Below are positions 34,101 to 46,121 of a stretch of 64,000 nucleotides of DNA, in pieces; within the stretch, counting starts at the first letter, position 1, and every line of letters begins with the position of its first letter. Source of the stretch: Lotus japonicus (lineage: Eukaryota; Streptophyta; Magnoliopsida; Fabales; Fabaceae); contig NC_080043.1 in assembly GCF_012489685.1 (NCBI RefSeq), positions 15,866,223 to 15,930,222 on the forward strand, given 5' to 3'. Under the pieces are notes generated by a model. The model was not told the origin of the DNA, searched no databases, and saw only the letters and a list, made by a program, of their open reading frames with translations. The translations under genes and the position numbers were made by a program.

Positions 34101-35483
34101 CGAAGTTGCGATATTTTTTTTTTATTTCATCTTTTACTGTCTTTTCTTTGCTAAACTCATTTTTTTTTCATTTGATTTAAGTTTGGGGTTATATTCTCTG
34201 AAAAAATACGTTCATTTCTTTATATTCTAATTGGAACTTAGAGTTTTCTCTCTTGTGTTGGTTTTCAGTAAAAAATTCCTTTGGCTTCTATAAATTTTGA
34301 GATATGGGGTAAATTAAGTTGATTAGTGTTTTTCTCATTTGCGTTTTAAAGTTCTTTAGGTGTCATTTTCAGAATTTCTAAAGTGTGCATTCCAGGGTGT
34401 GTTTGGAAAATTGGAGAGCTTGAGAAGTAAGAATGATGACAATTTGGGTGTGAACAGAACTGGTAAGAACATTAGAAAAAGCCGTTTATATGAATACATT
34501 TCTAATGTGTTCCTTTCTTCTAGACGACGTCAACATGATGATTTTATTTACAGCATCAGCAAAGAAGAGTTCAAAGACTTTGTTCAGATGCATACGGGAT
34601 AACATTTTCATGATCATCCATTGATGTCAGTTTATAATCCCCCAAAATGGCAAAACATGTTGTTAACCATGATGGGACCTCTACCATTGGTACATGTTTA
34701 GAGGCCACTAATGTTGGAAACCTCCTTCCTCCAAAAGGGGTTTGGAAGTCTTATCAGGTTCAACTGCATGTTTTTTCCATTTTGGGTGATTGTAAATTGA
34801 CCTCAACGGATGATCATGAAAATGTTATCCGGTATGCATCTGAACAAAGTCCTTGAACTCTTCTTTGCTGATGCTTTAAAGAAAATCATCATGTTGACGT
34901 CGTCTAGAAGAAAGGAACACATTAAAAAAAGTATTCATATAAACGGTTTTTTCTAATGCTCTTACCCGTTCTGTTCACACCCAAATTGTCATCATTCTTA
35001 CTTCTCAAGCTCTCCATTTTTCCAAACACACACTGGATAAACACTTTAGGAATTCTGAAAAGGACACCTAAAGAACTAAAATTAATTGAGAACAACACTA
35101 ATTAGCTTAATTTAACCCCAAAACAAAAAATTTCTAGAAGTCAAAATAATTTTGTATTGGCAACAAATACAAAGGAAAAACTCTAAGTTCAAAATAGAAT
35201 ATCAAGAAAATAACGTACAGTTTTCAAAGGATATAACCACACCTAAATTAAATGAAGAAGATTGAGTTTAACAAAGAGAAGACTATAAAATATGAATTGG
35301 AAAAAAAGGTCAAAACTTCGTTTGGAGGTTTGGACAACGAGATTTGAAAAATAGAAAGAAGCAAAGGAACAAGGAAAAACCAAAGAAGAAGAATGGAGAA
35401 TGATGAAGAAAGTAGAAAATGTTGCTCATGTTATAGTCTTTTTTTAGGTGAGTCGACTGTGGAAAATGCGCAATTAATTGAAA
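33943..35483. repeat. Long inverted repeat (arms about 0.66 kb, spacer about 0.21 kb)
   Basis: Left arm 33943-34617 and right arm 34829-35483 are reverse complements at roughly 90 percent identity by eye. For example GGAGAGCTTGAGAAGTAAG at about 34412 and its complement CTTACTTCTCAAGCTCTCC at about 34999. Each arm starts from the same TATA-like AAAAAAGACTATAA segment pointing inward, so transcription from either side would give a long hairpin RNA. Open stretches in the arms (such as RRRQHDDFIYSISKEEF) are not recognised. Confidence 0.75.
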
Positions 35484-35486
35484 GGG

Positions 35487-36560
35487 ATTTTCTCCTCATT
35501 GTCCGAGAACATTGGGACTTGGTTGTGCCCGAAATAGATGTCCAAGAAAAATTGGGTTCGATATCGAAATGAGTTTTTGCTCGAAGAATCGTTGTTTGGG
35601 AGAGGAAATGAATAGTTTGGGAAGGCTTTACTTGGATTCGCTTATCGCCTACACGCGCCACTTTCTACTTGACTTCTTTACTTGGAACACATTGGCCAAC
35701 CAAGTGGTATGATGAAGCCAACCGTTAGTTACTCTTGTACCTTTTCCTTAGCTGCTTTACTTTTTTACGGACCGACGCTTGTAATATTTGAAAGCGCTTA
35801 GGTCTTCCCTCAGACTAACTTCTCTTTTCCACAGGTGGCTTGTGGCGCACTCCAAGAATTCGCATTGCGCCCAATTTACCAATTAAAGAAGAGAAAAACG
35901 ACAGGGTCACAGCCTCTCATGGTTTCGACCATTGTAATAACTTGCATTCGAAAGCATGAGGTTTATGGAGGATCGTTGTAGCTAGCTTCCAATATGTAAA
36001 CATTTCAATGGGATGTCGACTGCCCTGAATCCCGGATACAACTGCTAATACTAAAATTTTAAAACAAGCTAAGTTTTGAGAGAAGCTTAATATAGATGTT
36101 CAAAATAGAAGAGACTCATAATAAGGATTCAATTGAAATAGAAACTCTTATGATCATCTCAAAATATTGTCTATTAAGACCGGCTCAAATAACAAGCCGC
36201 ATGAACTACTTCGAAGAACAAGCCTTGAGGATTTGTTCAAAGTGCTCATTGTCCTACCTTTTTTGAATGGAAAGTCGTGAAGAGCAGTTGAAAATTCATA
36301 TTTATAGCACTACAAGAAAAAACTGATTTTCTGACCGTTTACCCCTTAGTAAGACCTTATTTAAAAAGAGTCATGGGTAAATTGACAGGAAATTTAAGCG
36401 GGAAGATTGCTAACAAAGCTGAAAAATTAAAAAGGATCCAATCATATTTTTTGGCGATGATATTTACCTCCAACTTACCTACGAAAGCGAAAATGTACAG
36501 AATATTTACATAGCCAGTGGCAAATTACCAGAAAATTTGACCATCATCTAAAATTACTAC
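35487..36560. repeat. Dispersed repeat, copy R2
   Basis: Second copy of the repeat at 29426-31480, without the hAT insertion. It has a CACTACAAGAAAA end-like motif at about 36308. No genes recognised. Confidence 0.6.
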
Positions 36561-37475
36561 CAAAATATGTGTTTTTAGACCATGTTAGTATTTTCCAACT
36601 TAAATCATTCATTTTGAACTTTGACATGTAAAAAAATAAAATTGAAAAGTTTGGGGTTCCACCACACCAGCATATCCCCTCCCTTTAGCCTGATTATAGT
36701 GGTTTTTAACCGCCACAAATATGTATGCCATTGGGATGTCCAACTTTTTAGAATGTTTATGTATTGTCACTATTTAACAACATTAATTAAACATTATTTA
36801 AATGAAATCAGATACATCAATCAAACGAATGAGATAATGATTTTACATCACTTTAAAAAGTTTTTGCATTGGAAATTTTTTTTTTTATAGGTTTCAATCA
36901 AAGCCAAATAATGGAAGTAGTTAAGGAAGTGGTGAACAGCCAAGCAAACATATCTTTCAAAAGCAATTTTTAGTGATGTTGTGATAGCAAAAGACTCTCC
37001 TGACCAATTAATTTTATCTCAGAATATTATATGATGTATGGTTGAGATATCAAATTGAGGGGCCTATTATTCACCCAAAAAAAAAAACCTATTAAGACTG
37101 AATTCAGAGTCAGATCATCAGCCGGTGCTAACTTGCACATGATTTTGTTCCTCAATATAGCAGCTGTCACTCATAGAAGCAAACTTGCAAGAACACTAGC
37201 ATTGACAGTTTACTAAATAATAGTTTTCTTTTGAACCGTTTAGATGATCAAATTCTAAGAGAGAAAGATAATAACAATTCACACCAATGAACTTGCACAG
37301 CCTCATTTTACTTGTTGACACTGAATAACCCCCTTCTTCACAACTTCACCTAACCAAGAATTTGACAAATGCAAACAAAATTTCAATATGATATCCTTCA
37401 TCTTTCTTGCACTCATCCACCCCAATTTTGATCAAACAAAGCTTTACTTGTAGATTTTAGCTTTTTTCAAACTCC
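36561..37475. other. Upstream region of the lipid-transfer protein gene
   Basis: Non-coding. The proximal 300 bp is the likely promoter. No named element can be assigned beyond the TATA box. Confidence 0.45.
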
Positions 37476-37482
37476 TATAAAT
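37476..37482 (+). promoter_or_regulatory. TATA box of the lipid-transfer protein gene
   Basis: TATAAAT, 64 bp before the ATG. This would give a 5' UTR of about 30-35 nt. Confidence 0.65.
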
Positions 37483-37539
37483 GTTGTCAAAGAATCACTG
37501 CAAATTCAGACCAAAACATCATCTCCATTGAGTAACACC

Positions 37540-38170
37540 ATGAAACCTTCAAGTGCATTTTCAGCTCTTGTGCTTCTCATGCTGCTTGTCTCAGCTTCAG
37601 AAGCTGCAATTTCATGCAGTGATGTGATTAAGGACTTGAAACCTTGTGTTAGTTACTTGGTGAGTGGGAGTGGAAAGCCACCAGGTGCTTGTTGCTCTGG
37701 AGCTAAAGCTCTTGCCTCTGCTGTATCAACCTCAGAGGATAAGAAAGCTGCTTGTAACTGCATCAAATCCACTGCCAAAAGTATCAAAATGAACTCACAA
37801 TTGGCTAAGGCTCTTCCTGGAAATTGTGGAATAAATGTGCCCATCAATGTCTCCCCTGATGCAGACTGCTCCAAGTAACAAGCATATCATTTTAAAATTT
37901 TATATCCATATTTTGATTAGAGAAAGTTATGTAAAACTTTAAGATCCATTTCTTCCTAATATGACACACAAAGTCATTTATGGCTTAGTGTGAGCACTTA
38001 CGGCAAAATGATTAATTACTAGTGTCAGCGGTGGATAAAAAATATTTGGTTTCTTTACATAATTTGCTTCTCCAATGCAATTTTTTACTTTAAAAGAATC
38101 TACCGTACAATGATTTTTGTTTTGTTTATTACTAATTTTTCATTGTTACTTCTTTTGCAGGGTTGGTTAA
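37540..38170 (+). CDS. Type I non-specific lipid-transfer protein (nsLTP1), two exons
   Basis: A small secreted, cysteine-stabilised protein that binds acyl lipids at the cell surface. Exon 1 is 37540-37874. Exon 2 starts at 38161 after a pyrimidine-rich TTCTTTTGCAG, giving ...DCSKVG and a stop at 38168-38170. A single intron a few bases before the stop is characteristic of nsLTP1 genes. Residues 1-22 are a signal peptide, leaving a mature protein of about 92 aa starting AISCSD. All eight cysteines are present (26, 36, 51, 52, 72, 74, 96, 110) with type I spacing C-x9-C-x14-CC-x19-CxC-x21-C-x13-C. If the intron is kept, the frame stops at once after DCSK, so both mRNAs give nearly the same protein. 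The start is the ATG at 37540; there is no upstream in-frame ATG. Confidence 0.95.
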
Positions 38171-38260
38171 AACTTGGAAGTTGGAATTGGAGAAAGGTGT
38201 TGCAGAGAATGATCATTTTTCTACTGGCTTATTATGTACGGGAATATAAAATATTTTTGT

Positions 38261-38266
38261 AATAAA
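38261..38266 (+). terminator. Polyadenylation signal of the lipid-transfer protein gene
   Basis: AATAAA, 91 bp after the spliced stop codon. Confidence 0.55.
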
Positions 38267-38470
38267 CAGGAATCTACCCATGTGGATTTCTTTATTATGT
38301 CCGTGTTCTTGTTTCCAATATGATGTTTGAATGTTGTTTCTAATCTATCTATTAAAAATCATCAATATCAATCAATACTAATACCAATCAATATATATAT
38401 ATTAGAAAAGAATAACTTCTAGGTTGATTTAGTGACGTGACAGCACCAGGTTAATTCTCTCATAAAAAAA

Positions 38471-39085
38471 AGGTTTAAATACTCTAGAGGTCCCTGAAAT
38501 TGTCTGCCGTATAAAAAAAAGTCCCTGCATTTTTTTTTCCGATTCCAAATCCCTGAATTTTTTTTTAATCAGAATAAGTCTCTACTCGTGTTTCCAGCCT
38601 ATGTGGCTCAATTTTGGCTGAGTCATTTATTCCACGTGGCTTTTCTATTTTTTTTAAATACACATAGATAAAAATATAAAATTAAACATTTAAATTTAAA
38701 ATTTAAATCTTATTAACCTAATTAACCCTAAATCTAATTAACCATAAATCCATAAAAAGATTTTAATTTTAAATTTAAAATTAAAATCTTATTAACCTAA
38801 TTAACCCTAAATCCCTAAATCTAATTAACTCTAAATCCCTAAAAAAAAATTATTTTTAAATTTAAATGTTTAATTTTATTTTTTTAATACATGTGTGTTT
38901 AAAAAAAAGAGAAAAACCACGTGGAATAAATGACTCAGCAAAAATTGTGTCACATAGGCTGGAAACACGAGTAGGGACTTATTCTGATTAAATTTTTTCC
39001 AGGGATTCGGAATCTGAAAAAAAATTCATGGACTTATTTTCGTACGACAGACAATTTCAGGGACCTCCAGAGCTAAAAAAAATTC
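38471..39085. mobile_element. MITE-like element with inverted arms of about 180 bp
   Basis: Left arm about 38471-38655 and right arm about 38900-39075 are inverted copies: GAGGTCCCTGAAATTGTCTG on the left and CAGACAATTTCAGGGACCTC on the right, continuing to CCACGTGG..AAATGACTCAGC. The loop has short AT repeats (CTTATTAACCTAATTAACCC type). A-rich sequence flanks both sides, so the exact target duplication cannot be fixed. The long arms suggest a Mutator-like derivative. Confidence 0.65.
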
Positions 39086-39599
39086 ACGTGTCATTCTTAG
39101 GTTAATTCTCATAAAAAAAGAAGGTTAATTCTCATACAAAAAAAATTCACGTGTCATTTTATTAGATAGCTTCTCTTCTGTTGTATTATTTTATCTTAAA
39201 ACCGAATTTTAAAAGATTTGTCATAATTATCTAAGATTTACCTAGATTATTCCTTACTAAATTTATTTCCAAAAAAAATCTTGAAACCGTTTTCATTATC
39301 TTTTTAAATTTATAATAAATCACTTTAAAATTTTATAAAAAATATAAATTATACGGATCCTTATTATTTCTGTGTTTGATATACTTAATTAATAATACAT
39401 AACCTCTTATAAATCAGTTTACCTGTTGTAAAAAATATTTTCATTCTTTAAAAACCTGTATACTAGGAACAAGGTCATGGCAAGAACCACCCCAACACTG
39501 ACCCTTCTCTCTTAATCTCTCCACAATTTCCATCTCCACATAGACTGCTCCCCTTCCTGCTTAACAACCCATTCTCCCTCTGCCTCTCCTCCAACAACC

Positions 39600-40045
39600 A
39601 TGGCCTTCCTCTTTTACTCTCTCTTATTTTTGTGCCACATGGCTCTTCTTGCTTTTGCTTTTATTGGCCTTTTTTCTTATCTCCAGTAATCATGGCTAGT
39701 GATGCTGCTGTCTGTGCACCTTTCACGTGTAATAATTACTTCAAATACAACATAACTTACCTCTTTTGGAACAGAAATCAACCTAATTACTCTTGCCTTC
39801 CATCTTTTGAGCTCAATTGTGAGAATGATAGCATAACAATAAAGATAAAGTCCCATAAATTTCGTGTCATTAATATTAATCAAGACTCTCAAATTTTACA
39901 ATTACTGGGCCTTCAATACATTGCAATTGAATCACACTTGTCCCAAACAGGATACCAATGTCATCTTGGATGTAGCTTTTCTCAACTATACCTCCAAGGA
40001 TGAAGAGTATACTCTATTATATGATTACAGTCCTCTTCATTACTA
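39600..40045 (+). pseudogene. Broken receptor-like extracellular (GUB_WAK-type) domain
   Basis: The ATG at 39600 opens a hydrophobic leader (MAFLFYSLLFLCHMALLAFA) that soon runs out of frame. The next frame gives CAPFTCNNYFKYNITYLFW, then FELNCENDSITIKI and FRVININQDS. A second frame change near 39890 is needed for DTNVILDVAFLNYTSKDEE. This matches the galacturonan-binding cysteine domain at the N-terminus of WAK/LRK10L receptor-like kinases. There are no transmembrane or kinase segments. With two frameshifts and truncation it is not functional. Confidence 0.7.
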
Positions 40046-40321
40046 GTCTCCTTTGAATTTTATACCTTCTCTAACTTTTAATGCTTGAGAGATAGTAATA
40101 GTCATGATGGACACTTTGCGTTAACTAAATATGTTGTCAATTTCGATTATATGGGATGGAAAAAAAATACATTTCCAGGCTTAAAAGACGCTTTCAAAAA
40201 ATTGTCACGAGTAACTAGACCATGAAAGATGTTTTAATGAAAGGATTTGAGGTTGGATAGAGTGTGGGCAAAAAAAATTGCAATGGTTGCATAGAAGATG
40301 GTGGAAGATGTGATACAACAT

Positions 40322-40920
40322 AACTATAAATTACTTAATGTGTTTCCATTCTAAAGAGTAATATAATGGTGAAGTTTGCAGCAGAGTCCCAGACCAAGAG
40401 CTATCACTGACACATTCAAAATCAAAACAATCTCATCCTACTACGCGTATGTTTTCTGGGAGCTACATGTAGTAGGATGAGATTGTTCTAATTCAATGCA
40501 TCACAATGGTGAATTACCTTCGCTCGAATCACTTCCAAGCAGAGCACTAGTGATGTCCGACTGTTTATGGCGGAGGAAGCTTCCTGAGGGAATGACATGG
40601 TTTGGCTATGGAGGGATGTTTATGGGATGGGAACACAACTATAAGTTCTTTAATGTGTCTCCATTCTGGAGAGTATTATAATGGTCAACTTTGCAGCAAA
40701 GTCCCAACACAAGAACTGTCGCCAGGTCGTTCAAAATCAGTAATCGAGCATACACGTAGTAGGATGAGATTGTTTTGATTCAATGCATCACAATGGTGAA
40801 TAACCTTCACTTGAATCACCTCCAAGCAGAGAACTGGTGACGTTCGACAGCTTTTGGTGGAGGAAGCTTCTTGAGGGAATGACATGGCTTGACTATGGAG
40901 AGTTGTTTATGGGATGTGGT
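40322..40920. repeat. Two-copy tandem repeat (about 285-315 bp)
   Basis: Units 40322-40636 and 40637-40920 share ATGCATCACAATGGTGAAT (at 40496 and 40783) and GAGGGAATGACATGG. The first unit carries about 28 extra bases forming a perfect 17-bp stem (40428-40444 with 40469-40485, CAATCTCATCCTACTAC) around a 24-nt loop. Confidence 0.75.
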
Positions 40921-40962
40921 GTTTGTGTCTAGCTATTCAAATGGGAAATGGGCATTGAAGGG

Positions 40963-43900
40963 TGTAACACCCCGGTTTCTCAACTGAGGATTCACATTAG
41001 TAACCTAACAAAGTCTAAGGACTATTCTGCAATCCCAAAAAAAACACGATAATTTTTTTCCTTTTCAAAACAACTAAACACAGTTGAATACATAACATAG
41101 TCTTAATTAAACACCCCGTTCCCGACATATAATAATAGGGTCTTACAATATCATAAGCAAGTCTCCAAAATAAGTACGCACACTTAAACAGTGGCGAAAA
41201 CAGGGTTTTAGTAACAGAGTTTTCAGATAACGAAAAGGACTCGAAGCATAAACTACTAAGAGGAAACTATACAACTTCTTCCATCCTTGCTCCGCCGGTT
41301 ACTATCCCTCCTCCATCTCAGCATGGCTAAGCATCGCCAGAAGGCTCTTCATCGCCTAATAGCGTTAAGCGCCCAAATAACAAGTAACAAACAGAAAGGG
41401 TTAACTCCATACAACTACCACATATAAAAGAGAAAGCATGCTAATCAAAATTAATTGCATGTCATGATAAATAAACTAACAACTTAAATCGTACCACAAA
41501 TAGATAAGGTAACAATATAATCCAAGATAAATATCAATAGAAATTAGCAACATGGAATTAAATCAGATATAAGCATAATCAACAACATATAATCAAATCT
41601 TATATATACCAAATATCACATCAAATCAGATATCAACGACCTCAACAATATAACATCAAATCAGATAACAATAAACCAATAACTAAAATCCAACAACATA
41701 GGGTCAGGTGTTAGTTCCCTATAATGCAACTATATGCTGCTACCAAAATGGAGCGATCAATAGTGTCTCACAAGACGGGACAGAGCGAGGAACGGACTCC
41801 CCTGAACTATCACCAAATAACGCCCATGAAAGACGGGACAGACGGAGAACGGACTCCCCTGAATGCCACTTAATAACGCCCATGAAAGACGGGACAGTCA
41901 TGTGAAAATATCCACTCCACTGCCACTTAATAACGCCCATGAAAGACGGGACAAACGGAGAACGGACTCCCCTGAATGCCACTTAAGGTTCAGCCCTATA
42001 TGCCAAAGTCAATCCACAACTCCCAAATCCAATAACCAAGTCAAGTATCAACAATAACCATGTCATATCCACTAGAAAGCAGTAATGACAGAAACCAGTA
42101 AACGACCGAAGCCTCTCAGAAAACGGAGACACACGTCTCAATAAGTTCACTCGGCCGAAGCCTCCAGAAAACATTTTCTCAGTTCAACATAATAATCATA
42201 ATCATCTGCCAATCAATATAAACATCTTCATCTCAAACACAGGCAGTGTGATAAAAGCAGGCAAGACTCAAAGACGCTCTAAAACTGAGTTACCCTTACC
42301 TTCGTGAGTAGAAGTTGGGCATGGAAATCGCGAACGTAGAACAAAGAAAACACAATCATCAACACAAGCTTCACTAGGAGCAACACGATCTACTAATACT
42401 AATCGGAATCGTAAAGAAAGCCTCTAAAGCTTCAGAGTTCCTATTTAGGCACAAATTGACAACGGAGACTTCGTTCGCTAAAACGAGCATAACTCGAGCT
42501 ACAGAACTCGAAATGACACGAAACCGGAGCCAAAATTTCGACAACGGAAAGAGCTACGCAATGGCTCAGGCCATAGAGACCCAAAAATTATTTTTGGACA
42601 CGGTACCCTAACAAATAGGTTTCGGCCACTCTCAAAAATAGGGTTTCCGAACTTTTTCTTCGATCTAAATCGATTCCTAGGTATTCTTAGGCGATATCTA
42701 GGCCAGGGAAACTCTCACAAAAATTATCGGGTCGAAAATTGTTGCAGGGGTATTTTGGTCAATATTTTTAGCTCGGAAACTCAAAATCAGAATTTCGAAA
42801 AACAAATTAGATCGGGTCGACACCAACGACGATTATGACGACTAATCCTACTAACGCTAAGCTCAGTCGAGAGTTTTTTATTCAAAAAGCGGAACCTCAA
42901 CATAAAAATGGGTTTTTGAGCAGAACTGAAGTTCAGTGGCGATTCGACGAGATTCGGCGAAATGTAATCCGCTAAACATGCTCAGGGGCACGTAGGGAAT
43001 AAGTTTAGACACTAAAATCAAGTTATTTGGACAGTTTTACAAAAAGCTCAAAACTTTGAGCACAGAAAGACATAGAGAAAAGCGACAGAATTTACGATCA
43101 GAGGTAAGGAAAAGCATCAGTACCTCGAGGCCTACGCGTAGCAACGAACTGTGGAACGATCAGGCAAGAATCGGTGAAAATCTTTTCTCCTCCTCCTTCC
43201 TCCTTGGCCGCGTGTTTGAGTGTGTGTGTTGGTGGGTTTTTTTGTTTTTTTTTTTTTCATTTTTCAAGCTATTTTTAGGTTTTGGAAAATGCGGAAAAAT
43301 GAAAATTTCGCGATTCCGATTTTTCCTGCGCATTCCTCTGTGAATTCTAAGATAGGTTCTGGCGACAGAATTCCAAAACTCAAAAGAGGTTTCTTGGAAT
43401 TAAATCAAACGATCCAAAGTCGGTGTAAATCGATTTTACCCGAAAAACTACTTTTTGCAGTTGATGTCGGATGAGAAAACTTCCTTCTGAAGAAAGGTTG
43501 GAAACATCAAGAGAAATAGGTGTACGCGTGTGGAATCTTCATTTGAAGCTCCAAATAGAAAAAGTCTTCATCAACCGTTTATTCTAGGTTTTTGAGCTAA
43601 CAGGAACTCGGTTTCGGCAAACTTCCGAGAATCGAAATCGATCGTTCGTACAATCCAGGGTTTCGTATCGAAACGCTTGTCGTGGAAGGATTAAGAGAAG
43701 TTCTAACATTTCTCTGAAAATTTTTGGAATTAGTTTCCATCGTGTCTTTAAGTGCAAATTAGTCGTTTACTAACGTTTTCTTCTTCATAATACTAATCCA
43801 ACCATCAAGTACAAGTCAAGTTCCTCTCACGCTTACACATAATCCTAAGCGTGAGTTGGAAATTATTTATTTATTTAATTCTAAAATCCTGGGTCTTACA
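40963..43900 (-). repeat. 3' LTR of a Tekay-type Ty3/gypsy element (copy A, 2.94 kb)
   Basis: On the plus strand it runs TGTAACACCCCGG ... GGGTCTTACA, so on the element's minus strand it reads TGTAAGACCC ... GGGGTGTTACA. It abuts a polypurine tract next to the pol remnant. The U3 TATA position that reads CCTATAAATA in copies B and D is CCTAAAAATA here (about 43270-43279), so this promoter is probably weakened. Confidence 0.88.
41755..41995. repeat. Tandem array inside LTR copy A (about 57 bp, about 4 copies)
   Basis: Units contain AATAACGCCCATGAAAGACG and GGACTCCCCTGAATGCCACT, starting near 41816, 41872 and 41929 plus a diverged first copy. The array is unrelated in sequence to those in LTR copies B, C and D. 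Confidence 0.85.
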
Positions 43901-43918
43901 ATACTACCCCCCAAAAAG
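43901..43918 (-). promoter_or_regulatory. Polypurine tract of the Tekay element
   Basis: On the minus strand CTTTTTGGGGGGTAGTAT directly precedes the LTR start TGTAAGACCC, the expected primer site for plus-strand DNA synthesis. Confidence 0.75.
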
Positions 43919-43937
43919 AAAGTTTCATCATCGAAAC

Positions 43938-46121
43938 TTAAGGCTCAGTGAAGAGCTCCGGATACTGCTCCTTCATCTTCTCTTCTAGTTCCCAAGTAGC
44001 ATCGCCCGTGACTTGGTTCCAAATTACTTTTACCAGAGGAACCTACTAGTTCCTCAACTGCTTGATCCTACGTTCCTCAATCCTCATTGGTGCCACTTCA
44101 AAAGACAAGTTGTCTCTAAGTTGGATGTCATCTTCCTTGATGATGTGAGAGGGATCAGGAATATACTTCCTCAATTGTGACACGTGTAGCACATCATGAA
44201 TCTTGGACAGAAATGGTGGCAACGCAATCCGATAAGCTACTTTTCCGACTCGTTCGATAATCTGATACGGTCCAATGAACTTCGGTGTCAGCTTCCTCGA
44301 CTTTATCGCCCTTCCCACTCCGGCACATCAAGTGACTGTAACATACCCGCAGACTTTTGATGTTCTATCTTCGCCTTCTGACATGTCAGACATGTCGCCA
44401 CAAACTCTGTACATTCTTCTTCATTCCTGGCCACCAAAAATTTAACTTTAGATCTTGATACATCTTTGTCGATCCCGGATGAATACTCAATCTACTCTTG
44501 TGACCTTCGTCAAGAATCATCCTTCTCAACTCCATGTCCAATGGCACGCAGACACGTCCTTTGCAACGCAGAATGTTGTCGGTTCCTACCTCGAAATCCG
44601 GCGCTTTTCCCAAAATGATCAAGTTCCGTTTCTCGATCAGCTCCTCATCTAACAATTGCTTCACCTTGATCTCGTTCAGAAAATCACTAGTGATCGTCAC
44701 CATCCCAAAGCTCAATTTTCCAGGTGTCACTTGCATACCCAAACTGAGGTCGCGAAAAGTCTCGATAAGTTCCAATTCCTTAATCATCAGCGATGAAACA
44801 TGAATTGTATGGCCACTCAGTGCGTCTGCTACAACATTTGCTTTTCCTGGGTGGTACAGCAAAGTGAAATCATAGTCCTTGACAAATTCCATCCAACGCC
44901 TTTGTCTCATATTCAGATCCTTCTGATCGAACAGGTACTTCAGGCTCTTGTGATCACTAAAAACAGTGAAAGTGCTCCCATAAAGATAGTGCCTCCAAAT
45001 CTTGAGCGCAAATACCACAGCCGCTAACTCCAAATCATGCGTAGGATAGTTCCGTTCATGTATCTTCAATTGCCTTGAAGAATAAGCCACAGCCTTTCGG
45101 TGTTGCATCAACACACAACCCAAACCTTGGTACGAAGCATCGCAGTAAACCTCGTAAGGTTCCTCCTCTTGTGGTAAAGTCAGAACTGGCGCGGTCGTCA
45201 AACGCTCCTTCATATCTTGGAAACTCTGTTCGCAATCCTCTGTCCATGCGAAAGGTTGGTTCTTCCGGGTGAGTTTCGTCAATGGTCCTGCAATCTTAGC
45301 GAACCCTTCAATGAATCGTCGGTAATATCCAGCTAAACCGATGAAACTTCTAATATCTGTCACGGTCTTAGGACGCTCCCATGCAAGTACCGCTTCAACT
45401 TTACTAGGATCCACAGCAATGCCCTCCTTTGAGATGACATGGCCTAGAAACTTTACTTCCTCTAGCCAAAACTCACACTTTGCCGCGTTAGCATACAATA
45501 CCTTCTCCCGAAGAACTTGCAATACTTGACGCAGATGCTCCTCGTGTTCTTCACGATTCCTCGAGTAGATCAAGATGTCTTCGATGAACACCACAACGAA
45601 GCGATCCAAGAATGGATGAAAGATCCTATTCATGTAGTCCATGAATACAGCTGGTGCATTCGTAACTCCAAACGGCATCACCAAGTACTCATAGTGCCCA
45701 TAGCGTGTCCTAAACGCAGTCTTTTGGATATCCTCATCCTTGACTCTAATCTGGTGATATCCCGATCTCAGATCAATCTTCGAGAAAATAGCAGCGCCCT
45801 TCAATTGATCCATCAAATCGTCAATCCTTGGCAACGGATAACGGTTCTTTATTGTGACTTTGTTCAACTGTCGATAATCTACGCAAAGTCGCGATCTTCC
45901 GTCTTTCTTCTTCACAAGCAGCACTGGCGCTCCCCAAGGAGAAACGCTAGGTCGAATAAACCCCTTCTTGGTTAAATCCTCAAGTTGACTCTTCAGCTCT
46001 GTCAGTTCTGCTGGTGCCATACGATAAGGCGCGATCGATATAGGTCCAGTGCCTGGGACTATATCAATAGTGAACTCCATATCTCTGACTGGAGGTATTC
46101 CAAGTACGTCTTCGGGAAACA
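43938..46121 (-). pseudogene. Tekay pol remnant: RT, RNase H, zinc-finger start of integrase, C-terminal tail
   Basis: A long frame from 46121 to 44386 shows RT ([39 protein letters not shown]), RNase H ([30 protein letters not shown]) and the HHCC start of integrase ([19 protein letters not shown]). The RT active site reads FIED (codon 45580-45582), where the family has FIDD, so a metal-binding Asp is lost. Near 44390 a one-base shift moves the frame to [10 protein letters not shown]. By about 44320 the sequence jumps from the HHCC region straight to GRAIKSRKLTPKFIGPYQI, so the catalytic integrase core is deleted. An in-frame double stop near 44048 precedes the last residues (TGDATWELEEKMKEQYPELF). 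The 5' side is cut by LTR copy B. Confidence 0.9.

Noticed and set aside
34360..34856. Two short open frames that might be a gene (RRRQHDDF..., AKHVVNHDG...)
   Set aside because: The first lies in an inverted-repeat arm whose other copy has stops; the second is in the spacer. Neither matches a family I know, so no gene is called.
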